From CAWCDJ01 sp963836015 (lineage in GTDB: Bacteria; Acidobacteriota; Terriglobia; Bryobacterales; Bryobacteraceae), in contig CAWIIF010000004.1 in NCBI GenBank assembly GCA_963836015.1, positions 1,364,001 to 1,428,000 on the forward strand: a stretch of 64,000 nt of DNA. The letters are read 5' to 3'. The notes under the pieces are model-generated. The model saw only the letters and a list, made by a program, of their open reading frames with translations. It did no database searches and was not told the DNA's origin. Below are positions 56,044 through 64,000 of this stretch, piece after piece. Position numbers and translations under genes: made by a program. The stretch's first letter is position 1. Every line of letters starts with the position of its first letter.

Positions 56044-58482
56044 ATGCCGGAAAAGCCCTACGACCATAACCAGATCGAACTGAAGTGGCACGAAGAGTGG
56101 CGCAGCCAGGACCTCTACAAAGCCGAGGAGGATTCCTCCCGGCCGAAGTTCTACGTTCTCGAGATGCTGCCCTATCCCAGCGGCACGCTGCACATCGGCC
56201 ATATCCGCAATTACTCGATCGGCGACGCGCTGGCCCGGTACAAATGGATGCGCGGGTACAACGTTCTGCACCCCATGGGCTGGGACGCGTTCGGACTCCC
56301 GGCGGAGAACGCCGCCATCGCCAACAAACGGCCGCCGCGCGAATGGACGCTGCAGAACATCGCGGCGATGAAGAAGACGCACCGCCGCTTCGCCTTCAGT
56401 TACGACTGGAGCCGCGAAGTCTCCACCTGCGAGCCGGAATACTACCGCTGGAACCAGTGGTTCTTTCTGAAAATGCTCGAGCGCGGCCTGGCCTACCGCA
56501 AGAAAGCGCTGGTCAACTGGTGCCCGAAATGCGCCACCGTGCTGGCCAACGAACAGGTGGTCGAAGGCTGCTGCTGGCGCCATGAGGATACGCCAGTCGA
56601 GCAGCGCGCCCTCGAGCAATGGTTCCTCAAAATCACGAGCTACGCCGACCAGTTGCTCGAAGACATGAAACCGCTCGAGGGCGGCTGGCCGGAGCGCGTG
56701 CTCACCATGCAGCGCAACTGGATCGGCCGCTCCGAGGGCGCCGAGATCGATTTCGCCCTGGCCGGAACCGGCGAGCCCATCCGCGTGTTCACCACCCGCG
56801 TCGATACCATTTACGGCGCCACCTGCGTGATCGTCGCCCCCGAGCATCCGCTCACCAACGTGCTGCTCGATGCCGAAGGCCAGGCCCGCGCCAAGGCCAT
56901 GGTGGACGACCGCGCCAATCGCGACCCCGGCGACATCGTCAAAGAAGGCTTCTTCACGGGGCATTATGCCGTCAACCCGTACAGCGGCGAAAAGGTGCCA
57001 GTCTGGATCGGCAACTTCGTCCTGATCGGCTACGGCACCGGCGCCATCATGGCGGTCCCCGGGCACGACGAGCGCGACTTCGAATTCTGCCGGAAATACG
57101 ACATCCCGGTCCGCCCGGTGATCCGCCCCTCCAACGGGGAACTGGCGGCGGAGCCTGGCATGATTCTTCCCTTCACCGAGGACGGCGTCGTGGAGAACTC
57201 CGGCCCCTGGTCCGGCCTCCCCAGCGAAGAGGCGCGCCGGCGCATGTCCGCTTACGCCGAGGAGCATGGGTTCGGCAAGCCCGCGGTGACCTACCGCATC
57301 AAGGATTGGGGAATCTCGCGCCAGCGCTATTGGGGCACCCCGATTCCCGTGATCCACTGCCCTCACTGCGGCGTGGTGCCCGTGCCCGAAGACCAGCTTC
57401 CGGTGGTGCTGCCCGACCGCATCGAAATCACCGGCGCCGGCCGGTCGCCGCTCGAGAACGTCCCGGAATTCGTCAACACCACCTGTCCCAAGTGCGGCGA
57501 AGCGGCGCGCCGGGAAACCGATACCATGGACACATTTATCGATTCGTCCTGGTATTTCTACCGCTACTGCGATCCGCGAAACGACCGGATGCCGTTCGAT
57601 CCGGCGAAGATCGCCTACTGGTTTGAAATCGACCAGTACATCGGCGGGGTCGAGCACGCGATTTTGCATCTGATTTATTCGCGCTTTTTTACGAAAATGA
57701 TGCGCGATATCGGGCTGATTAAAAACAGCGAGCCCGCGCGGCGCCTCTTCACGCAGGGGATGGTCATCGCCGAGGGCGCCAAGATGTCGAAATCCAAGGG
57801 CAACGTGGTGGGCGCCGATATGCTCGCCGAGCGTTTTGGCGCGGACACCGCCCGCATGTTCGTGCTCTTTGCGGCGCCGCCCGAAAAGGAAGTGGACTGG
57901 CGTTTTGAAGGCGCCGAAGGCATTTATCGTTTCCTCGGGCGTGTGTACCGCTTCATCACCCGCAACCTGGGCCAAGGCGCGCCCGAGGGTGCGTCGGACC
58001 GGAAAGTCCTCCGCAAACTTCACCAGACCCTCCGGAAGATCACGGAGGATTTCGAGACCCGCTGGCATTTCAACACGTGCATCGCGTCCATCATGGAGCT
58101 GGTGAATGTGCTGTACGCCGAGGAAGGCCGCCTCTCCGCGGCCGTGGTTGAGGAAGTCACTGAAAAACTGGCGCTGATGCTCGCGCCCTTCGCCCCCTAC
58201 CTCTCCCAGGAGATCTGGGCCGAGATCGGCCGGGAAGGGCCCGTGTTCCGCCAGTGCTGGCCGGCATTCGACCCCGAACTCGCCAAGGAAGACATGGCGG
58301 AAATCGTGGTCCAGGTGAACGGCAAGCTGCGCACCCGCATCTACTCCCCCTTTGGTACTACCAGGGACCAGCTCGAGTCGCAGGCACTGAGTGATGAGAA
58401 GGTCAAGCCCTTCCTGGAGGGAAAACAGGTCACCAAGATCATCAGCGTGCCCGACAAACTGGTCAATTTCGTGGTCCGCTAA
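56044..58482 (+). CDS. leuS: leucyl-tRNA synthetase
   Basis: 812-residue class I synthetase that charges tRNA-Leu. HIGH at 50-53 (PYPSGTLHIGHIRNYSIGD), KMSKS at 580-584 (AKMSKSKGNVVGAD), and a complete CP1 editing domain (FTTRVDTIYGATCV, GTGAIMAVPGHDERDFEF). A zinc-ribbon-like CPHC/CPKC pair is present in the later insert (HCPHCGVVPV, NTTCPKCGEAA). The C-terminal anticodon-binding helical domain ends LVNFVVR. Length is slightly shorter than E. coli LeuRS (860). ATG 56044 gives MPEKPYDHNQIELKWHEEW, the usual start; the frame open from 55915 is non-coding leader. Confidence 0.97.
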   Translation: MPEKPYDHNQIELKWHEEWRSQDLYKAEEDSSRPKFYVLEMLPYPSGTLHIGHIRNYSIGDALARYKWMRGYNVLHPMGWDAFGLPAENAAIANKRPPREWTLQNIAAMKKTHRRFAFSYDWSREVSTCEPEYYRWNQWFFLKMLERGLAYRKKALVNWCPKCATVLANEQVVEGCCWRHEDTPVEQRALEQWFLKITSYADQLLEDMKPLEGGWPERVLTMQRNWIGRSEGAEIDFALAGTGEPIRVFTTRVDTIYGATCVIVAPEHPLTNVLLDAEGQARAKAMVDDRANRDPGDIVKEGFFTGHYAVNPYSGEKVPVWIGNFVLIGYGTGAIMAVPGHDERDFEFCRKYDIPVRPVIRPSNGELAAEPGMILPFTEDGVVENSGPWSGLPSEEARRRMSAYAEEHGFGKPAVTYRIKDWGISRQRYWGTPIPVIHCPHCGVVPVPEDQLPVVLPDRIEITGAGRSPLENVPEFVNTTCPKCGEAARRETDTMDTFIDSSWYFYRYCDPRNDRMPFDPAKIAYWFEIDQYIGGVEHAILHLIYSRFFTKMMRDIGLIKNSEPARRLFTQGMVIAEGAKMSKSKGNVVGADMLAERFGADTARMFVLFAAPPEKEVDWRFEGAEGIYRFLGRVYRFITRNLGQGAPEGASDRKVLRKLHQTLRKITEDFETRWHFNTCIASIMELVNVLYAEEGRLSAAVVEEVTEKLALMLAPFAPYLSQEIWAEIGREGPVFRQCWPAFDPELAKEDMAEIVVQVNGKLRTRIYSPFGTTRDQLESQALSDEKVKPFLEGKQVTKIISVPDKLVNFVVR

Positions 58483-58519
58483 TCGTATTTTCAATGGTTT
58501 CCGGGAATTCTGAGAATAC

Positions 58520-58602
58520 GGTACTAATCGTACTAAAAATACCCACTTGTTAGTGTTGACACAGGCTTGCCGCCGACTGTAGGATTATTCGATAGTAGTA
58601 CG
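58520..58602 (+). promoter_or_regulatory. CGTACTA operator-like repeats around the PEP-CTERM promoter
   Basis: GGTACTA (58520-58526), CGTACTA (58529-58535) and the inverted TAGTACG (58596-58602) bracket the promoter at 58556-58585. A further inverted repeat GATAGT/ACTATC lies at 58591-58610. The arrangement suggests a regulator bound on both sides of the promoter. Confidence 0.5.
58556..58585 (+). promoter_or_regulatory. sigma-70-type promoter of the PEP-CTERM gene
   Basis: TTGACA (58556-58561), 18-base spacer, TAGGAT (58580-58585), about 78 bases before ATG 58664. The box is a consensus -35 with a fair -10. Confidence 0.5.
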
Positions 58603-58663
58603 AAACTATCTAGTAGTCCTAGAACCAGAGGGCCAGCACGAAAGCACAAGTTCAAGGAGGAAA

Positions 58664-59317
58664 ATGAAGACCATTCTCAAGAATTCGCTACTGTCCACGG
58701 TTGCAGTTCTGGCATTATCGGGCACCAGCGCGATGGCGGGCACGGCTAACGCCACATTTACGTTCAACATGAACGGAACTATCACGTACACGCCGGGCGG
58801 AGGCGCACTATCCGGGGCAACCAGCATCGCGCTGCCGACGGACCTGACGGTCAGCTCGATTCCGGCCATGTACCTGGGGAACCAGAACGACTTTGCTTCC
58901 GGCGGCGCCACCCCGTTGGCCACCGGCGATCATGTCACATTCAGCGACTACAACCTGGACCTGTCATTCCTGGCGCTGCCGGTCCTGACGTTCACGACGG
59001 AAAACGGCGGCGTCTTTTCGTTCACAGCCTCTACGGGGCAGAAGAGCACCGCCACGTTGGGGAACTCGACCTTTCTGAACATCTATTATTTCGGCACCTT
59101 CCACGATTCGGGCAGCTCGGCGGCTTACGACGACGCGAACGCATCGCTATCGTTCAGCTTCAACCAGAGCGGCGGTTCGACGGGCGCGGTCGGAGGGTCA
59201 GCCACTTTCGCGACTCCGCCGGCGCCGCCCAACACCACGCCGGAACCAACCACCATGGTTCTGATGGGTTCGGCGTTCGTCGGCCTCGGCGTGCTGCGCC
59301 GCCGGAAGTCCGTCTAG
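58664..59317 (+). CDS. PEP-CTERM sorting-domain surface protein
   Basis: 217-residue exported protein with a perfect AAGGAGG ribosome site before the ATG. Signal peptide MKTILKNSLLSTVAVLALSG...SAMAG. The mature part is Thr/Ser/Gly-rich beta sequence of low complexity (TFTFNMNGTITYTPGGGALS). The C terminus is the PEP-CTERM anchor: Pro-Glu-Pro (TPEPTTMVLMG), hydrophobic helix (SAFVGLGVL) and RRRKSV, the signal for processing by an exosortase and delivery to the outer surface, usually with exopolysaccharide. No exosortase is in the window. Flanked by an operator-like promoter and a strong terminator, so it is a single-gene unit, probably highly expressed. Confidence 0.93.
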   Translation: MKTILKNSLLSTVAVLALSGTSAMAGTANATFTFNMNGTITYTPGGGALSGATSIALPTDLTVSSIPAMYLGNQNDFASGGATPLATGDHVTFSDYNLDLSFLALPVLTFTTENGGVFSFTASTGQKSTATLGNSTFLNIYYFGTFHDSGSSAAYDDANASLSFSFNQSGGSTGAVGGSATFATPPAPPNTTPEPTTMVLMGSAFVGLGVLRRRKSV

Positions 59318-59345
59318 TTCCATCACCGTTTGTTTCGCTCCCGAC

Positions 59346-59378
59346 GGGCCAGGGCAACCTGGCCCTTTCGCTTTTTTT
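59346..59378 (+). terminator. intrinsic terminator after the PEP-CTERM gene
   Basis: Perfect stem GGGCCAGG / CCTGGCCC with a GCAA tetraloop (59346-59365) followed by TTTCG and seven T to 59378. The T run reaches the stop codon of the convergent methyltransferase gene. Confidence 0.88.
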
Positions 59379-60648
59379 ACAGCCGTCCCAGGTGTACGAC
59401 CGTTTCCAGATGATAGGTCTGGGGGAACAGGTCGATCATCACCATCCGCTCGATCCCGTAGCCGGACGCAGTCAATCCCGCCAGATCCCTCGCCAGCGTA
59501 GCAGGGTCGCAGGCCACAATAGTCATCCGGCGCGGGCCGAGTTCCGCCAGCCGCGCCACTACGGTCTTACCCAACCCGGCCCGGGGCGGGTCCAGCAGGA
59601 CGAATTCCGGGGCGCGATCGAGAGAGGCCAGGTATTCTTCCGTGGTCCGCTTTTCCGCCCGCAGATTCGCCAGGCCGGCGCGCGCCGCGTTGAACTCCAG
59701 ATCGCGGATGGCGCCGGAACCGGATTCCACCGCCGTCACCTCGCGAAACTGGCGCGCCAGGGCCAGCGAAAAGAGACCCACCCCCGCATAGAGTTCGAGA
59801 GCGGATTCACCCGCCGCGCCCTCCACCGCTGATTGCACCAGGCGGTCGAGCAGGAACCGGTTCACCTGAAAGAAGGAATTCCGGCTCACGCGGAAGCGGC
59901 CCTCGTAATCCACCGGGCCATCCACTATGCCGGGAATGGTCTCCGCGCACCAGTCGAAGAAGCGCCGGGCCACGGGGCGATCGGTCTCGACCACGTTCAA
60001 CTGCACCTGGCGCTCGTCGGTGAAGATCTCGAGCGAGCGCAGGAACCGCGGCCAGCGGCGATCGCACACCATGCCGTGGAGCGCCGCGATCACCTCGTTG
60101 ATTTTGGGAGACGCGATCGGGCACTGCTCGATGGCGCACAGTTTGTGCGAGCGCGCTTCGCGGTATCCGATCCGCCCGTCGCGCACATGCAACTGCACCC
60201 GGTTGCGATAGCCCCACGGCTCGGCCGAAGCCACCTCGATCTGGGCGGGCGGCTCGATCTTGCCCAGGCGCCGCAGCTCTTCCACCAGGATGCCGGCCTT
60301 GGCCTCCACCTGATAATCGTACGGCGCGTGCTGGTAGTGGCACCCTCCGCAACGCGTGAAATAGGGACACGGCGCGGGGACCCGCTCGGGCGCGGGGTCG
60401 AGCACCGCGACCGTGTAGGCGCACACCAGGCCGGGCTTCTCCTGCTCGGGACGGGCGGCGATCCGCTCGCCGGGCAGCGTGAAGGGCGCGAGCACGACGC
60501 GCCCGTCGAGGCGCGCCAGCCCGTCGCCGCCGTAAACCAGCTTCTCCACCGTGACCTCGAAATTGCTTACGATAAGAATGACCTCCGCCCTTCTATGAAA
60601 GCACGAGCGGCCGGCCGCAAGCACCGCGGAGCTTGAAGATCCCCGCAT
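59377..60648 (-). CDS. rlmD: TrmA/RumA-family 23S rRNA (uracil-5-)-methyltransferase, RlmD-like
   Basis: SAM-dependent RNA methyltransferase. TRAM-type start FEVTVEKLVYGGDGLARLDG; Cys cluster for a [4Fe-4S] centre (PCPYFTRCGGCHYQHA with CAIEQCPIAS), then the SAM domain LELYAGVGLFSLALARQF, LLDPPRAGLG and the catalytic Cys in IVACDPATLARDLA. The iron-sulfur Cys residues favour RlmD (U1939) over TrmA. The N terminus is unclear: the only ATG in frame, at 60648, shares bases with the divergent MFS start; GTG at 60624 or a non-AUG codon near 60585 after GGAGG are alternatives. Convergent with the PEP-CTERM gene. Confidence 0.88.
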   Translation of the reverse strand: MRGSSSSAVLAAGRSCFHRRAEVILIVSNFEVTVEKLVYGGDGLARLDGRVVLAPFTLPGERIAARPEQEKPGLVCAYTVAVLDPAPERVPAPCPYFTRCGGCHYQHAPYDYQVEAKAGILVEELRRLGKIEPPAQIEVASAEPWGYRNRVQLHVRDGRIGYREARSHKLCAIEQCPIASPKINEVIAALHGMVCDRRWPRFLRSLEIFTDERQVQLNVVETDRPVARRFFDWCAETIPGIVDGPVDYEGRFRVSRNSFFQVNRFLLDRLVQSAVEGAAGESALELYAGVGLFSLALARQFREVTAVESGSGAIRDLEFNAARAGLANLRAEKRTTEEYLASLDRAPEFVLLDPPRAGLGKTVVARLAELGPRRMTIVACDPATLARDLAGLTASGYGIERMVMIDLFPQTYHLETVVHLGRL

Positions 60649-61921
60649 GCTCTCCCGCTACCTTCGCCTGCTGCGGGCCAACCGCAACTACCGCCTGCTG
60701 TGGCTGGCGCAGCTCGTCAGCGAGCTCGGCGACTGGTTCTACACGCTTTCGGTCTACAGCCTGATTCTCGAGCTTACCGGAGGCAAGGCGGAGGCCGTGG
60801 GCCTCGCGGTAGTCCTGCAGGTGCTGCCGCAGACCCTGGTGGCGCCGACCGCCGGGGTGATCAACGACCGGCTCAGCCGCAAGGCGATCATGATCGGCAC
60901 GGATGTCGCGCGGTTCTTCGTCGTGCTCGGCATGCTGGCGGTGCGCACCCCGGGAATGGTCTGGCTGGTCTACGTGCTGCTGCTGTTCGAGACGGTGGGC
61001 GCGGCGTTCAACGAGCCGGCGCACAGCGCGTCGATCCCCAACATCGTGCCGGAAGAGGACGTGCTGCCGGCCAACACGCTGGCTTCCATTACGTGGTCGT
61101 TCTGCCTGGCTGCCGGCGCGGGCATGGGCGGAGCGGCGGCGGCGCTGTTCGGGCGCGACGCGGTGTTCGTTCTGAATGCGGTTTCCTTTCTGGCCTCCGC
61201 CTGGCTGGTGCGCCGCATGAGTTTCGCGGAGCCGCACACCGCCGGGGTGCCGCCGCTCTGCGCGCGCGACCTGGTGGATTTCACGCCCGTTTTGGCGGGC
61301 GTGCGCTACATACGCTCCCACCCGCTGATCTTCGCCACGGTGTTCGTGAAGGGCGGGATCGGCCTGCTGGGGGCCAACAACGTCCTGCTGCCGATTCTCG
61401 GGCAGCGCGTCTTTCCGGTGCACTGGGGCGGTCTCGACCCGCAGCGGGCCGCGCTGCTTGGCATGAGCGTATTAATGGGAGCGCGCGGCGTGGGGTCGCT
61501 GATCGGGCCATTGATCGGCGGACGCTGGGCGGGCGAGAGCCACACGCGGCTGCGCACCGGTATCCTGGTGGGGTTCGTGTTCGCCGCCGCCGGCTATGTG
61601 CTGCTGGGCGGCTCCGGATCGCTGGCGCTGGCGGTAGCCGCGGTGGTGGTGGCGCACGCCGGATCGTCCACCAACTGGGTCTTCTCCTCGACGCTGCTGC
61701 AGGTCTACACGGACGACCGTTTCCGCGGCCGCGTCTTCGCCGCCGATTACGGCATCTGCATGCTGACGCTTTCCGCCAGCAGCTACCTGGCCGGAGCCGC
61801 CATCGACTGGGGCGTCCCGCCGCGGACCTTCGCCATGCTGATCGGCGGAGTGATGCTGATCCCAGCCGCCGCATGGGCCGCCGCGTTATTCGTGGCGAAG
61901 GGCAGCCATCGGGTCGAGTGA
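60647..61921 (+). CDS. MFS exporter, EntS/MFS_3-like
   Basis: 424-residue transporter with about 12 helices. First block YRLLWLAQLVSELGDWFYTLSVY is typical of the MFS_3 group (drug and siderophore exporters); the A-loop VINDRLSRKAIMIG and the mid loop are as expected; second half YTDDRFRGRVFAADYGICML is a strong family signature. Ends VAKGSHRVE. Its last 104 coding bases are repeated at 63195-63298, showing an earlier tandem copy. Starts head-to-head with the rRNA methyltransferase with overlapping ATGs. Confidence 0.88.
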   Translation: MLSRYLRLLRANRNYRLLWLAQLVSELGDWFYTLSVYSLILELTGGKAEAVGLAVVLQVLPQTLVAPTAGVINDRLSRKAIMIGTDVARFFVVLGMLAVRTPGMVWLVYVLLLFETVGAAFNEPAHSASIPNIVPEEDVLPANTLASITWSFCLAAGAGMGGAAAALFGRDAVFVLNAVSFLASAWLVRRMSFAEPHTAGVPPLCARDLVDFTPVLAGVRYIRSHPLIFATVFVKGGIGLLGANNVLLPILGQRVFPVHWGGLDPQRAALLGMSVLMGARGVGSLIGPLIGGRWAGESHTRLRTGILVGFVFAAAGYVLLGGSGSLALAVAAVVVAHAGSSTNWVFSSTLLQVYTDDRFRGRVFAADYGICMLTLSASSYLAGAAIDWGVPPRTFAMLIGGVMLIPAAAWAAALFVAKGSHRVE

Positions 61922-61929
61922 CGCAGCGC
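61818..61929 (+). repeat. 112-base direct repeat, copy A (3' end of MFS gene)
   Basis: Matches 63195-63306 with about eight differences (about 93% identity); most are conservative at protein level. Copy A is the live 3' end of the exporter gene. Confidence 0.9.
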
Positions 61930-62073
61930 GGCGCGCCCGGCCGGAAGCCGAACTGATAGCCGCCCCTTCGTCGCGTTCGTCATGCTCTGGGCGATATGTA
62001 GGGTCTCGTTACCTTGACTCTGCAACGGTTCCCGGTCAATTTATCAAGCAGCGGTTCGGACGCATAACCCGAT

Positions 62074-63102
62074 TCACTCCGGCTGAACGCAAATCGCAGC
62101 GCCGTCGAAGGACACCACCGCGGTTTCGGTGCCACCTCCGTAGGCCGCACTTACGGTGATCGTCAGGTTCGATGTGATGCTCGTGGACGAGTTGGGAATT
62201 GTGCCGCATTGCGGCACTTGGGGGAACGTGCCAGGGAGTCGTACGTTAATCTGATAAAGCCCGACCTGCCCTGGTGTCAACCCGACGAACCTTGGTTGGG
62301 ACAGTTCGTTGCTTCCAGAAGGATCCACATACGATATGCTCGGCGTCGCATTAGGACGGAAGCTGTATTGCAGGTAGACTGCACGATCGACCGTGGCGGC
62401 TGGCGAGGGGGACACGTCCCCAGATTGTACAGCCTGGTTCGGCAGCCCCAATCCCACGGCATAGATGATTAATGCTTCTCCTGGACGTGCCGGAACAATC
62501 GAGGTCACTTGGCTGCCGTCGGCGTGCGCAACGATGGCAGGACACGGTGAAATAGTCGGACGCCGTCCGAACCAGGGAAAAAAGAACCGGTCGCATTCCG
62601 TCAATATATGAATATGGTTCATCACGGCCGTAATACGAAAAGGAACCGTGTCTTTCCCGTTCTGGTGAACGACAAGCCAAGCCCGATCGACCGTTCCGGC
62701 GAGGTCTGGATGGAACTGAGCCATTTCGTAAGGGATCTGTAGCGTGATCCCCGTCATTAGACAGTTAGGTCCAGTTTCGAACTCATACTGTCCGCAGTCG
62801 TCCCATTGATCGATTCCGAGCAACGGTACTGCGAGATCTGCCGGGAGTGCGGCTGTCTGATGCAGCGTTACAGACACTCCGCCGAGGGTAAGTGGCAGCG
62901 GCGGCTTTGCTGATCGTATATAGTCTGGTGTGATCTTTTCTAAACCGGAAGCGGTTATCGTTACAAGTTCTCCGGGAGCCGCTGGGGTGACCGGCAGAGC
63001 GTAACCTGAAGCGACTACTGCCGCTGTCTGGCCGAAGAGGGAAATGGTGCCGAGGGTGGACCAGAGCGCAATGCTTGGCAGCCTGGGACATATTAGATCC
63101 AT
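62074..63102 (-). CDS. exported protein with Solibacter-type (TIGR03437-like) C-terminal domain
   Basis: 342-residue protein. ATG 63102 (MDLICPRLPSIALWSTLG) starts a signal peptide ending LFGQTAA; the frame open to 63396 runs through the decayed MFS copy and is not coding. The C-terminal half carries two marks of the family originally described from Solibacter: PGEALIIYAVGLGLP and VGLTPGQVGLYQINVRLPG. An earlier block PGELVTITASGLEKITP resembles an additional unit of the same fold. Such domains are likely beta-sandwiches of surface or secreted proteins; function unknown. Codon use looks less GC-rich than its neighbours and the gene sits between two copies of the exporter's end, as if inserted. 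Confidence 0.8.
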   Translation of the reverse strand: MDLICPRLPSIALWSTLGTISLFGQTAAVVASGYALPVTPAAPGELVTITASGLEKITPDYIRSAKPPLPLTLGGVSVTLHQTAALPADLAVPLLGIDQWDDCGQYEFETGPNCLMTGITLQIPYEMAQFHPDLAGTVDRAWLVVHQNGKDTVPFRITAVMNHIHILTECDRFFFPWFGRRPTISPCPAIVAHADGSQVTSIVPARPGEALIIYAVGLGLPNQAVQSGDVSPSPAATVDRAVYLQYSFRPNATPSISYVDPSGSNELSQPRFVGLTPGQVGLYQINVRLPGTFPQVPQCGTIPNSSTSITSNLTITVSAAYGGGTETAVVSFDGAAICVQPE

Positions 63103-63194
63103 GCGCTGACGGTAACACCATGAGCGCCAGAACGGAGGCGATTGCCGGAGGAGTGCAAGCTTCTCGAAAGTGGGGAAAAGTGCCAGCCCGTGCA

Positions 63195-63298
63195 CGCCGC
63201 GGACCTTCGCCATTGCGATCGGCGGGCTAATGCTGATCCCCGCCGCCGCATGGGCCGCGGCGTTATTCGTGGCGAAGGGCAGCCATCGGGTCGAGTGA
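63195..63298 (+). pseudogene. remnant of a second MFS exporter gene (3' end)
   Basis: Copy B of the 112-base repeat (63195-63306). Read in frame it gives RTFAIAIGGLMLIP...VAKGSHRVE and the same stop, differing from the live gene by a few conservative residues. Nothing recognisable of the rest of the gene is left upstream. It is what remains of a tandem duplicate. Confidence 0.8.
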
Positions 63299-63399
63299 CG
63301 CAGCGCCGCCAAGGCGAAGGGCTTCGCCCGAAGTCCCACACTGAAGCACTCTCTTGCGACTGCGATCTCAGCGACGCCAGCTTCGGAATGGAACAACGG

Positions 63400-64000
63400 C
63401 TAGGGATGCGGATACCAGCGAAGGTGTATCGGCCCGAGTCCCCAGCCCTCAAATATGAGCGCGTTGCCGTCGGCGCCGACGAGGTGGCCGCCAGGAGCGG
63501 ATCCCACCGGCCGCCACGTGGAGGAAACCCGGTCGAGCGTGAGCAGGCTGTAGGTCACGCCATGACCCGACGGGTTCAGGTTCGCATGCTGAACGAAGAC
63601 GTGGCCGTCCGACGTAAGCGCCACCGTCAGTTCGTAAGCGAACGGGTCCAGCCTCCAGCGTCCGGTCAGGTTTCCATCCAGGTTGAGTTCCACCCACTCG
63701 GTCTTGCCACTGTCCATTCCCGAGTTGACCCAAAGCCCAACCCTGTCACCTGCGACAGTAATACAGTTCGACCTTTGCCAAGTCTGATCGCCCGGTGGGA
63801 GCCCGTGCGGAAACAGCGACTGCGGCAGATACGCACCGGCCTGTTGACCGCTGGGCAGAAACCGGCGAACGATCATGTAGCCGGAGTCGTCCCACGCCCC
63901 CGGATGGCCGGCGAGCGTTTGGTAGCCGAGGGTCCAGAGCGAATGGTCTTCACCGAACGAGAGGTGAGTCGGCCGGTAGCGGCCTGTCTGAATGCTTCGC
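63400..64000 (-). CDS. hypothetical protein, propeller-like, 5' end outside window
   Basis: The frame is open from the right edge (HLSFGEDHSLWTLGYQTLAG, GAWDDSGYMIVRRFLPSG) to TAG at 63400, so the ATG at 63876 is internal. Repeated short beta strands ending in W or F (DRVGLWVNSG, WVELNLDGNLTGRWRLD, LTSDGHVFVQH, VGADGNALIFEGWG) suggest a beta-propeller or NHL-like surface domain. Family not recognised; signal peptide, if any, lies outside. Confidence 0.65.
   Translation of the reverse strand, partial: RSIQTGRYRPTHLSFGEDHSLWTLGYQTLAGHPGAWDDSGYMIVRRFLPSGQQAGAYLPQSLFPHGLPPGDQTWQRSNCITVAGDRVGLWVNSGMDSGKTEWVELNLDGNLTGRWRLDPFAYELTVALTSDGHVFVQHANLNPSGHGVTYSLLTLDRVSSTWRPVGSAPGGHLVGADGNALIFEGWGLGPIHLRWYPHP

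Noticed and set aside
56026..58494. Minus-strand open frame (822 codons) opposite leuS
   Set aside because: Exact shadow of a universally conserved gene; no recognisable domain.
58555..58571. Possible sigma-54 promoter (TGACAC...TTGC) for the PEP-CTERM gene, expected from PrsR-controlled systems
   Set aside because: The -24 element has GA instead of GG and the spacing to TTGC is one base short; a sigma-70 reading fits better.
63102..63396. N-terminal extension of the Solibacter-type protein to 63396
   Set aside because: The extension is the antisense of the decayed MFS copy; the signal peptide starts at 63102.

Overview
The window looks like chromosomal DNA of an acidobacterium close to Candidatus Solibacter (Bryobacterales). 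Evidence: high G+C by eye; three Oar/SusC-like TonB-dependent receptors with an N-terminal carboxypeptidase-regulatory domain and no SusD partner; two acidobacterial duplicated orphan permeases (ADOP), one with a PadR regulator; Ser/Thr kinases paired with ECF sigma factors; a PEP-CTERM protein; and a gene with the 'Solibacter uncharacterized C-terminal domain' signature. The only housekeeping genes recognised are leuS and an RlmD/RumA-type 23S rRNA methyltransferase. I saw no rRNA, tRNA, CRISPR array, prophage or insertion sequence.

Layout. 1-3.2 kb: end of a Gfo/Idh/MocA oxidoreductase overlapping a sugar isomerase/epimerase, then a leucine-carboxyl-methyltransferase-like enzyme. 3.3-6.6 kb: receptor 1. 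6.8-10 kb: transmembrane Ser/Thr kinase plus ECF sigma factor. 10.2-14.7 kb: a tight four-gene signalling set (REC-HPt-REC protein, membrane HEAT protein, GT2-like membrane protein, PilZ-J-domain-winged-helix protein). 14.7-24 kb (minus): UxaA/GarD dehydratase, receptor 2, and an amino-acid permease overlapping an S9 dipeptidyl peptidase. 24-25.6 kb: canonical ECF sigma factor, zinc anti-sigma factor and a frameshifted zinc-ribbon membrane protein. 25.7-29.1 kb: a second Ser/Thr kinase (PD40 propeller), divergent from a second kinase-type ECF sigma factor. 29.4-33 kb: frameshifted beta-helix protein, metal-dependent decarboxylase/amidohydrolase and MFS transporter. 33.2-37.6 kb: two DUF1680 beta-L-arabinofuranosidases (GH127, GH146-like). 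37.7-49.1 kb (minus): dihaem cytochrome, frameshifted ADOP permease, GNAT acetyltransferase, PadR/ADOP pair, tricorn-like protease and a 57-residue ORF. 49.2-54.7 kb: receptor 3, a small ORF, a membrane-anchored degenerate receiver and a PmoA/DUF6807 protein. 54.7-64 kb: REC-SpoIIE phosphatase, leuS, PEP-CTERM protein, rRNA methyltransferase, MFS exporter, the Solibacter-type protein, a decayed copy of the exporter's 3' end and a partial gene leaving the window.

How the parts fit. Much of the window serves a scavenging, plant-polymer-degrading life: receptors, arabinofuranosidases, uronate/aldarate dehydratase, peptidases and amino-acid uptake. The rest is signalling. Two kinase/sigma pairs lack the usual acidic sigma-2.2 motif and carry a Thr at the same position instead, unlike the nearby sigma factor that has a zinc anti-sigma partner. 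The most unusual system is the 10.2-14.7 kb set, which ties phosphorelay modules to a membrane glycosyltransferase-like protein and to a predicted c-di-GMP-binding J-domain co-chaperone.

Three genes are broken by single frame changes (about 25.22, 30.00 and 39.59 kb). Without reads I cannot tell real decay from assembly error. Small-scale signals include a 27-base dispersed intergenic repeat (three copies), operator-like repeats around the PEP-CTERM promoter, nested inverted repeats before the degenerate receiver gene, and several -10 elements so close to start codons that leaderless mRNAs are likely.
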